A stretch of DNA of 64,000 bases from Pycnopodia helianthoides. Taxonomy: Eukaryota > Echinodermata > Asteroidea > Forcipulatida > Asteriidae. The notes below the pieces were generated by a model. It saw only the letters and a program-made list of their open reading frames with translations. It had not been told where the DNA came from and searched no databases. Of the stretch, positions 28,601 through 40,600 are shown piece by piece. How positions within the stretch are numbered: the first letter of the stretch is position 1; the number at the start of each line of letters is the position of its first letter. The position numbers were made by a program, and so were the translations under genes. The DNA lies in assembly GCA_032158295.1 (NCBI GenBank), contig CM063247.1, positions 15,850,009 to 15,914,008 of the forward strand. Reading direction: 5' to 3'.

Positions 28601-31600
28601 AGTGATACTGTCTCAATATATCATGTTATGTTATGTGAGTAACTGAGTAGCTAGGTGAGTAGTGATAGTGATACTGTCTCAATATATCATGTTGTGTGAT
28701 ATAACCGAGTATAACCGAGTAGCTAGGTGAGTCACGTCTCGGTGAAAGTGAGTAACCGAGTAGCTAGGTGAGTAGTAATACTGTCTCAATATATCATGTT
28801 ATGTGAGTAACTGAGTAGCTAGGTGAGTAGTGATAGTGATACTGTCTCAATGTATCATGTTGTGTGATATAACCGAGTGTAACCAAGTAGTTAGGTGAGT
28901 CATTTCTCAGTGAAAGTGAGTAATCGAGTAGCTAGGTGAGTAGTGACAGTGAAACTGTCTCAATATATCATGTTATGTGAGTAGGTGAGTAGTGATACTG
29001 TCTCAATATATCATGTTATGTGAGTAACTGAGTAGCTAGGCGAGTAGTGATAGTGATACTGTCTCAATATATCATGTTGTGTGATATAACCGAGTGTAAC
29101 CAAGTAGCTAGGTGAGTCATGTCTCAGTGAAAGTGAGTAGTCGAGTAGCTAGGTGAGTAGTGACAGTGAAACTGTCTCAATATAACGTGTTGTTTGGGTA
29201 ACAGATTCACTAGGTGTGTAGTGATAGTGATATGTCTCATACATACAGGATGACACTTGACGCATGTTCCACCAATCAAATGACAAGGATCTTTGTTTGT
29301 GGAGGGCACTATAGTGTTAGGGTTCATGAAGTTTTGGCGGTGAAGTTGTAACATTTGTAAGCACTACTTTCCTTGTGGTTTTAATTTCAGGGCATGTGGA
29401 GCAACTATCGTCAATCGTACTGACGAACTAAGAGAAGAAGATATTGGTACTGGAGCTGGTCTCTTTGAGATTGAGAAGATTGGAGATGAGTAAGTCAATC
29501 CATTTATTTTCAAACCCCTAATGTAACCCCCTCTCTCTCTCCCCTATGGGCAACACAAGCCAACGAACAATTTACTACTTAATAATAATAATTAAATAAT
29601 AGTGGCTTCTTATATAGCGCTAATATCTGTCACTCAGTGATGCTCAAGGCGCTTCAGTAGTCAGTATTTTCCTGCAAGATTATGTGGAGCTACTTTTTGA
29701 AGTTTGAGACCTATTTCTTTACATAACACCATGTAATGGTTTACAAGGTGCTGTGGCGCAATATGCTGCCAATCAAACCAGGAACACCGGGGCGAACCCC
29801 TTCTCTTTTCGATCAGTGCACTGGGTTCTTTTACGTGCATTACACAACACACGGACCACCGGCTTTACGTCCCAACCCGAAGGACGAAGCAATAATGGTT
29901 AAGTGTCTTGCTTAAGGACACAAGTGTCACGACCGGGACTCGAACCCACACTCTGCTGAACAGAAACATCAGAGCTTAAGTCTGGTTTCGAGCTCAATGA
30001 CACAAGTGCCATGAATCTAACTGACACTCTGAAAACATCAGAACTTGAGTCTAATGTTGACTGTTTGGCCATGACAGTCCTTCAAGAAAGAGGTTTTTTG
30101 TTTTGAGACGCTAACCCCATTTTATTTTTGATTACTCTCCAGGTACTTCACCTTCATCACCAAGTGCAAGAACCCCAAGGCCTGTACCATACTCCTGAGA
30201 GGTGCCAGTAAGGACATCTTGAACGAAGTGGAGAGGAACCTTCAAGATGCGATGAACACAGCACGTAACGTCATGATCGAACCGTGCCTGGTACCCGGCG
30301 GCGGTGCTATTGAAATGGCCCTCTCTCATGTAGGTCAAGTTGATTATAGACCATTACAGTTCAGAATACCACTGAACATTAACTAGTGGTCTGTTATTCA
30401 GTTGTCTGCCAAAGTCTACCCAAATTTTACTTTTGACACAGTGTAACAGACATTTGAAGTCAATGAGACTGTATAACACCATACATTTTTCACAAATTGC
30501 ACGTTTGAAGTTGATTGTCATATTTCATTAACATTTTCACATGTAACCGCCCAAAATTTAGAGTTTAAACAAAATTGTTGACACAGAAGAATATGACGAT
30601 TCACTTGTTGGGTTTTTGTTGAATTTCATGACAGAACATGGTCTGTCATTTTGTGGAACTGAATTTTTGACACCACTAAACGGCGGACTGTATGTTCCGT
30701 TGGTTGTGTTTCAAGAAGCAAACATACGTGTTTTTTTTTACCACTGCGCACTTGTAATAAACCACTGCAGGTGTTTTTGTGCATGAACAACTCTTAAAAA
30801 GATTAAGGAGCAATTCCAAACGGCAAGATTTTGAGAGATTTGAAGGCAATGTGTCCCTACTGACTCAAACTACTTTTCCCACTAATTTCCATACTCAAAG
30901 AGCCTTCCAGTTCATTGCACCTTCGTTATGGAATGACTTACCTCTTCATGTTCGCCAAACTTACTCTCTTCAGATTTTCAAGAGACTTAGAAAGACTCAT
31001 TTGTTTGAATCTTTATTTTTGTAGCAACTGCTTTATATATTTCATTTTATTGTTTTATGTTTGTGTTGTGATAGAGGCTCGTGCATTATGGGCTATATAA
31101 ATGTCTTTTTAGAAATTAGAATTAGCTGTTGCAAACTGCTTACCAACCAAAAGGACCTGTAGTATAAATGCATTATTGTTATTATTTAAGATGAATTCAG
31201 GTTTACAAGTATTTACAATCTATTTTTGTTGTTGTCTCTGTTGCTCAGGCACTGACCGAGAAAGCGAAGGCAATAACTGACGTCCAGCAGTGGCCGTACC
31301 GCGCCGTTGCCTCGGCATTGGAGGTCATCCCACGTACTCTTATACAGAACTGTGGAGGGAGCACAATCCGCACGTTGACTGCCCTCAGGGTGAGTGATCA
31401 GGGGAATCGTTGATACAGACTGGTGATTTCTTAGGTGTTGATACAGACTGGTGATTTCTTAGGTGTTGATACAGACTGGTGATTTCTTAGGTGTTGATAC
31501 AGACTGGTGATTTCTTAGGCGTTGATACAGACTGGTGATTTCTTAGGTGTTGATACAGACTGGTGATTTCTTAGGTGTTGATACAGACTGGTGATTTCTT

Positions 31601-34600
31601 AGGTGTTGATACAGACTGGTGATTTCTTAGGCGTTGATACAGACTGGTGATTTCTTAGGCGTTGATACAGACTGGTGATTTCTTAGGCGTTGATACAGAC
31701 TGGTGATTTCTTAGGCGTTGATACAGACTGGTGATTTCTTAGGTGTTGATACAGACTGGTGATTGCTTAGGTGGTGATGCAGACTGTGATTTCTTAGGTG
31801 TTGATGCAGACTGGTGATTTCTTAGGTGTTGATACAGACTGGTGATTTCTTAGGTGTTGATACAGACTGGTGATTTCTTAGGTGTTGATACAGACTGGTG
31901 ACTGCTAAGGCGTTGATACAGACTGGTGATTTCTTAGGCGTTGATACAGACTGGTGATTTCTTAGGTGTTGTTACAGACTGGTGATTTCTTAGGTGTTGA
32001 TACAGACTGGTGATTGCTTAGGTGTTGATACAGACTGGTGATTTCTTAGGTGTTGATACAGACTGGTGATTTCTTAGGCGTTGATACAGACTGGTGATTT
32101 CTTAGGCGTTGATACAGACTGGTGATTTCTTAGGCGTTGATACAGACTGGTGATTTCTTAGGCGTTGATACAGACTGGTGATTTCTTAGGCGTTGATACA
32201 GACTGGTGATTTCTTAGGTGTTGATACAGACTGGTGATTGCTTAGGTGGTGATACAGACTGGTGATTTCTTAGGTGTTGATGCAGACTGGTGATTTCTTA
32301 GGTGTTGATACAGACTGGTGATTTCTTAGGTGTTGATACAGACTGGTGATTTCTTAGGTGTTGATACAGACTGGTGACTGCTAAGGCGTTGATACAGACT
32401 GGTGATTGCTTAGGTGTTGATACAGACTGGTGATTTCTTAGGTGTTGATACAGACTGGTGATTGCTTAGGTGTTGATACAGACTGGTGATTTCTTAGGTG
32501 TTGTTACAGACTGGTGATTTCTTCAAAATGGCGCAACAAAGTTTATCATGGACAATGACATTGGGTTTGCACCATTTAGAAAATGGAATTTGCCCGATTT
32601 GAATTTTTATTCGTCTGACAACTAGGATGGCACCCACAATTAAAAGGAATGCTTATGTTTAATCCTTACGATGTTATCGCTTCCATTTTATAAACCTCGC
32701 TTGTTTTAAATCATATTTATATCAATGTTTTGTTGGAAGGCCAAGCATGCTGAGACTGGTAACTTTGCCTGGGGTATCGACGGGGAGAAGGGAACTATAG
32801 TGAACATGGAGGAGCATGGAGTCTGGGATCCATACGCTGTCAAGGCGCAAACGTACAAGACGGCCATTGAGGTGAGTCGTTTGTGAACTCTCTGTCTGAA
32901 GACGTTGTCTGTAACAGGCAGGATGTTCTTCATACTTAAGTCTGATTTCCGATTTTTTTTCCCCTCAGAAAAATCAGTGAAATTGTTATTCAAATAGCCT
33001 GAAAGTCAATAAAAGCTTGTAACAAATATGTAGGTCGGCCCTTGTACTCAAACCAAATTGAGGGCCAAATATGCCTGCTGTAAGCTAGTTGTTTGTGTGC
33101 TTACTGTAGCAGAAAAATATGCAGAGGCACAAGTTAGTTTGTAGAGAATTCCAGAGGACTTGACTGTACATGTGCCAGTTCACATTATGGCTTGTCGTGG
33201 CCGAGCGGATAAGAACACTGAACTCGAGCTCTGGTGTTTCAGCTAGCTCAGCAATATCTAGATTCTATTTCCTTAAAGGTTGCATAATAATAAAAATAGT
33301 AAAAATAATAAAATTGTATTAAAAATAGAGCTCCTTATGCGAGGGCCTCAAGGCGCTTCATACATAAAAAAAAATATAAAAAAAGTAAGTAAAAATTTAG
33401 CCAAAATATAAGCTACAAAAAAAACCAAGTAAGTAAAAAATAAGCGAAAACTCTAAGCCTATAAATACAAGCACTAGAAGCAAAAATTACAAAAACCCAG
33501 CCAAGAGACAATTAGCTACAAAATACAACAGATAAAAGGAATGCATTATGTGAGGGGAGAGGTTACCAGCACACACTGTTGTACACAATGCTGCCCTCTG
33601 TTGACATACACCACTTTGCCAAGTGGATGCCTTCACAATAACTTGAGTGATTTTGAGTTGGTGATGCTTAATGCATTTGGACCTAAGATTCTACCTCAGT
33701 TGAAAGATAATTTGAAATAGATATAAGAGAAAGGCATGTCAACCTCATATCTCATTCTAAAGAGGGAAGAGGAATATTTAAAGGCAGTGGATACTTTTGG
33801 TAACTACTCAAGAAATACGTTCCCATAAAAACTTACTTGGTAAGGAGCTGCTGATAGTATAGAACATTGTGAGAGACGACTCCCTCTGAAGTAATGCAGT
33901 TTTTGAGAAAGTGGTACTTTCTCACTAAAATATATATGAATCTGAGAAAGATGTCTGGCATGAAGCCTTTCTCAGGCATTTGAAAGAACACAATTTTATG
34001 CAACATGGGTGTTTTTTTTCTATCATTATTTCTTGCAACTTCGATGACCAATTGAGCCCAAATTTTCACAGGTTTATTATTCTATGCATATGATGGGATA
34101 CGCCAAGTGAGGATACTGGGCTTTGACGATTACAAAAGTATACCCTGCCTTTAACCCTCCTACTCTCAGTGACTCTTGGCAACATTTTCCAGTGAGTTGA
34201 CCAACCATTTGAAACCATTCGACTGCCAAGGTTGTGTACGGTGGCACAACTGTGCACAGAACTAGCTGTGTACTGTGTACATGCATTCCCTCATGGTATC
34301 ATATTGCAGGCTGGCATAGTTTATCATTCAAAACCACAGTTAATGGTATTGAATGGTCAGACAGCAAGAGGGTTTTAATACAGATGTAATGATTCCATTA
34401 AAAATACTTCTAAAAGACCTTGAGGGACAGTACAAACAAATTGTTCAGTGTTTTTCTTAAGAATTTGAGCACCTGCTTTTTTTTCATATTTGTTTACCCA
34501 AAATATTGCATACATTTATGGTCAGAAATATATATTTGACCATCATATTTTTAACGGTTCTGTTTTCACAAAAACTCTTTATTGTGTTTACTGAGTAAAC

Positions 34601-37600
34601 TTCATTCCCTGGTCAACGGAGCTGCTATGCAGACAATGTTGCTTAACAAATGGAGTTGCTTTAACCGAAACATAGCAGGGCACCGGGGACAAGGAGTACA
34701 TCTTGTATTTCACTTTGGCTGGTTGTCGGTTTTATCCTGTGCTGAGCGAATTTCTCTTGTGTAAGCAGCTCTGTGAAAATTGCTTGTGGAGGAGGGGGGG
34801 AGGGAGGGGGGTCACACACCAGACACACTACCAGCTTAAGTCGGTTGATGTTTCATGTAGGAATGTGTTGATCTTGGAGGGTTTATGAAATGGTCACGGT
34901 GTTTATGACATACCAGCATCTTTTTATCTTTAAAGACACTGGACACCTTTGGTAATTGTCAAAGACCGGTCTTCTCACTTGGTGTATCTCAACATATGCA
35001 CAAAATAACCAACCTGTGAAATTTTGAACTCAATTGGTCGTCCAAGTTGCGAGATAATAATGGATGAGGTCTCAAAATCAATTCAAATATTTTACTGAGA
35101 AATTACTTCTTTCTCAAAAACTACATTACTTCAGAGGGAGCCGTTTCTCACAATGTTTTAATACTATCAACAGCTCTCCATTGCTCGTTACCAAGTAAGG
35201 TTTTATGCTGACAATTATTTTGAGTAATTACCGATAGTGTCCAGTGCCTTTAAAGGGTTTCAGTGTCGCGAGGGAAGTGTGGACCTGAGAAAACAAGGGA
35301 GATCATATGACAGTTATGGACTTCAAACACTATGCGGACTAACACGTGCGTCCACACACACGTGCGTCCACACAGTGATGAAATAAGATTTGTTGCATCA
35401 ATGTCTGATGTAACAGAAATGTTGTGGTTTGTGTTACGCAATCGTTTGCCACACTCGTAATCACATGAGGTAGTTCCACAAACAGGAGGTCCCACATTAA
35501 ACGTGTTTACACACGTGTGTGGGTGCGTGGGTGGGTGGGGGGGGGGAGCTCTTTAGTCAGTAATCAGAAATTAAAAGTTCGGGAAATTTTTTAATTCCTT
35601 GATCCTGTTGCATCAATGTCTGATGCAACAGAGATGTGGTGGTTTGGTGTAACTCAATCTTTGGCCAGGCTCGTAACCACATGAGGGTAGCTTCTATGGT
35701 CACAAAGTCCACAGGAAATGTGCTGACATTTATGCTGCATGGGAGAATCCCGCTGTCAACAATCCCGGGTAATGTGATCCAGGCAAAACCTTCCTGCGGT
35801 AACATAGCCCAAGCTGTACAAAAAAATTGACCATTCAAAAGCATCAAATCAATTGGCTGAGTGATTTTGTTCAACTCGAGGCCCCTCTGAAGACGCCCCC
35901 TCTTTGTTGAATAAAGAAGGGCCCTTTTTTGATGAAGCTGTTGAGCACAACAAATTGCTTCGCTGAAAATGGTTACCAGCCAAAATACCATGTAATGTGT
36001 AATGGTTGGTAGCCAAAATACCATAATGTATAATGGTTACCAGCCAAAAATACAATGTAACCATGTATAATGGTTACCAGGCCAAATAACATGTAATGTA
36101 TAATGGTTACCAGCCAAAAATATCGTGTAATGTATAATGGTTACCAGCCAAAATACCATGTAATGTAAAATACTGTTTGTGACTGTTTTGGCTCAGCAGA
36201 AAAAATTTTGGGGCACCACTTTTTGCTTAGAGGTCGGGAAATCCACAAGCCGCAGGGCTTGTATTTCAAAAGTTTTCACCGGACCTGGAAATGTTTTGCA
36301 AGACTAAAATCAAAACGAGGAAAATCATCTCCAAAGTTCTAAGTTGTTTCGGACGTTAAAAAACGTCCGCCATAAGTCTGTCCAAGAAGAAATTGCAGGA
36401 AAACACGTCCGCTAACATGAAGTGGTTAAGTAAATTTTGATAGTCAACAGAGTTGACACACATATTTATCAAAAGCCGAGTCAACATTTGAACACTGGTT
36501 TTATTGAAGATATTACACAGTGAGGTACTGGTATTATTATTCAATTGAAAAAAATCAAGAACGCCAGACAAGCTGATCGTGAGTTGACTGGCCTGACACT
36601 TCAGGGCTCTAATTTGACACTGGACCGCAGGCCCGAGGCCAGTGATTTTAGCGTTGGGCCAGTAAACTCATGACCGGACAAGTCCAGCGGTCTTATGTTT
36701 TCAATTCAATAACAATTCATGTACCTCACTCTATAATATCTTGAACAGAAACAAATTATGTTCAAATGTTGACTTTGAGTAATGATTTGAATATACTTAA
36801 TACCCTTAAAGGCAATTGAAGTAAATCTTCTCTTATAAGGGCTTATTAGTGCTTGTTCAATTCAACTGTGCAAGGAAGTCTTTTCTCTGTTTAAATCTGG
36901 TCTTGTAAAATTAGTTCTGGTCCAGTAAGTCCTGTGGTCTTGTGGATTTTTCCTCCAAATTCGAGCCCTGCACTTAAATCACTGGCCTTAGTTATGTGGT
37001 CCAGCGTACATTGGGAGGCCTCCTATCACTACATTGTACGTGTACGTGTTTGTCCTTTCGACAGAGGGTTACATGTAGCACAATATTTTTATTCCTGATG
37101 GAGACTTTTGAGTTCTCAGTTTTAGGGCTTGGAAAACAGGAAGGTCATGAAAACCTACAGATCTTCCTTTACCCTCTTTTGGACTCTAAACATTTTCTCA
37201 ATGGCTTTAAGATTTTTTCATGGCTGGAAGGTCCCTCTGCAAAGTGAAGCAAAAGAAAAGAAGCCCCCTCCCCCTTGAAAAATGACCTTCTGAAACTGCT
37301 CATATTTTCATTGAATGCCTATTTGTTTGGTTTCTTAGATTTGACTATTAAAACTAAGTCCTACGGATTGCCTTGCGGTTGTGTACAGAAAAGTGTTTGA
37401 GATTACAGATCACACTGAGGAAAGAAAGACAAAGAACATTTTATTGGCGGATCTCAATGATTTTTGGACTATATGAAAGGGAATTCAATAACGAGAACTT
37501 TTTCATTGCTTATTTTGCTGTAAAACAATATCTTTAAGGATATATAATAGAGTTTGTTAAAAAAATGACCTTTGATTGAAAGCTTTTAAAATTTTTTTTA

Positions 37601-40600
37601 AAGAATGTGTGCCTCACGCTTGAGGTCAATCAATGCTTGAGGTCAATCAATGCTTGAGGTCAATCAATGCTTGAGGTCAATCAATGCTTGAGGTCAATCA
37701 ATGCTTGAGGTCAATCAATGCTTGAGGTCAATCAATGCTTGAGGTCAATCAATGCTTGAGGTCAATCAAGCTTGAGTCAATCACGCTTGAGGTCAATCAA
37801 CGCTTGAGGTCAATCAATGCTTGAGGTCAATCAATGCGGTCACCAGCGGTTGTTTATGTCCAAACAATTCAGTAACTAAAGGGTTGATAGGCTCTATTTA
37901 AACAAATACTTTGATTTTTTTATATTTACTCGAAGAATCGAAGGACACAGCGGCGTGTGTGTGTGTGTGTGCGCATGATGTTGTGTCATGTGTTGGCGTG
38001 AGAGCAATCTTGCTGTTTGATGACATTTAGGGGTCATTTGCATATCATTTGCATACGGAATCAGCTGCTGCTATTTTTTTTAGTTTGGGCAGAAAAGCTT
38101 TTGGGGTCATGTGCATATCATTTGCATACATAAACAGCTGCTGTTACTTTTTGTTAGTTTGGGCAGAAAAGCTTTTGGGGTCATGTGCATATCATTTGCA
38201 TACATAAACAGCCGCTGCTATTTTTTTAGGTTGGGCAGAAAAACTTTGGTGTCATGTGCATATCATTTGCATACATAAACAGCTGCTGCAATTTTTTTAG
38301 TTTGGGCAGAAAAGCTTTGGGGTCATGTGCATATCATCTGCATACATAAACAGCTGCTGCTATTTTTTTAGTTTGGGCAGAAAAGCTTTGGGTCATGTGC
38401 ATATCATTTGCATACATAAACAGCCGCTGCTATTTTTTTAGGTTGGGCAGAAAAGCTTTGGGGTCATGTGCATATCATTTGCATACATAAACAGCTGCTG
38501 CTTCTTTTGAGTTTGGGCAGAAAAAGTCTTGTGAAACAGTGCAAAAATAAGGTATCTGTGAGGTCTGATATGCAATACCTTGTCAAAGATGGCCATGGTT
38601 GGATGTGAGATAATACACGGATCCCGTCAGCAACAATAGTTCATTTTTTAGTTTTGATTTATGAACCAGTTATCGTTGGGGAATTTTTGTGCAATGCCTT
38701 AAAAGGTAGCCGATAACTTTTGCGAATCTGTAAAAATAGCTATAGAAAATTTTATTTAAATTTTGGGGGTCAAATCGGCCAAATATCAGACCTAGTATCT
38801 TCAAAGTGTAAATGACAGCTGATGTTAATGTCGGCTGTTAATTTTTTGCATCTTGAGAAAAAAACAGAAAGCAACATCCTTGACTGGATTCCGATTGCAA
38901 CCCACGAACCCTCTTGCGATTCCAACACTGACCTCAGACGTAGGATTAGTCGATTATGAATAAATCAGAAAAAATAGCCCTGCCTTCTAGACTGCTCGTC
39001 CAACTAGGTTGAGTGATTAACAATTACGCCAACAGACAGAGCAGCCCAAACGAGGGCCAAGGAGACGACTGCGACTTTTTATAACCCCCCTAGGTATGCA
39101 TCCATGGAAACCAGATTTACCACCTTTGGAAATTAAAAAATCCCTTTTTGAAATCGGAGTGAATGCCAGCGCGAGTCAAGACCTTGTACCCATCCCATTC
39201 CAGTAGTTTTAATCTACTTTTGTTTTGCTGTCAGATAGTGCCTGGGTTTTTTTTTTGTCCATCTTTTTTCGTCTCCTCAACCCACTTTTGTGTTAATGCC
39301 ATAAATGTCATGTGAATAATTTAAGACTTGGCCCAGAAGGGCTTAAAGGAACATTACAGAATTGGTAAGAACAAATATACTTTTTGATCACAGATTTACA
39401 TAAAACTTACACGGTCTAATGATGATGATAGTAGAAAACATCCCTTGAAATATTTCTGTCTGAAATGCCATACTTGATGAGAAATGAATAAACTAATTTT
39501 CCGATTGGAGTTTATCGCTCAGTGAGCATATTATTCATTTGTTGAATCTATATGATTTCATGCAAATGTGTAATCGGTTTTTCACTATTTTCTTGTGACC
39601 CAGATGGATGATCGATCTCAAACTTCTACAGGTTTGTCAGTTTATGTATATGGTGGATTACATAAAGTGCTTACACTGCCAGCAACTGTTTTGTTAGCAA
39701 AAAACAATTCTGTAATGTTCCTTTAACGATATGGGAAGAAGGTGCACAAGGCTCTCTTGACATTCTGCGGGTGAAGTCGGGAGCAAATCCTGTGGGGTTT
39801 GGGGCTGCGGAGGATCTTGATTGCTGTTTGGTATTTCATTCTTGGTGGCTGAAAGAGAAAAGAGTTGTGGTTGTTGGTCAGTTTGCTGCATTGAACTTTT
39901 CACCTTTTTAAATTTTTTACTATTATTATAATTTTTTACATTTTGGTTGTTTTCAAAGGATATGAAGTTGGGACAAGTGTAGAGGAAGTGACTCAGGTTG
40001 AAATACCTGGTAGTGATGGCATAAACATATTTGAAAAAGAAAATCAATTTAACATAAAAAAAAAATATTAAACAAATTCTACAACTGCATTCACAACAAG
40101 ATGTCATATTGTAGGCTAACATAGTTTAACTACCATTTAAAACCATATTGGATGATTTTTGAATGGTCAGACAGTAGGAGGGTTGACTGTGTACTGTGTG
40201 GATGCATTCACAACATGGTGTCATAATATTGTAGGCTGGCATAGTTTAACTACCATTCAAAACCATAGTGGATGATTTGGGAATGGGCAGACAGTAGGAG
40301 GGTTGACTTTGTACTGTGTGGATGCATTCACAACATGTCATAATATTGTAGGCTGGCATAGTTTAACTCACTTTAACCATTCGAAACCATATTGGATGAT
40401 TTTGGAATGGGCAGACAGTAGGAGGGTTGACTGTGTACTGTCTGGATGCATTCGCAACATGATGTCAATTGCAGGCCGGCATAGTTAATCAACATGTAGT
40501 GCTCAGTCAAAACCACTGTGGTTGATATTAAATGGTCAGACAGTAGGAGGGTTCCGAGAGACGTAGTATCCATGGTGCCACATCAACATTTCCTGAGAGT

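Noticed and set aside
35557..36024. 155-codon minus-strand ORF
   Set aside because: Its start is made of the TAATGGTTACCAG tandem repeat, with no recognised family beyond.
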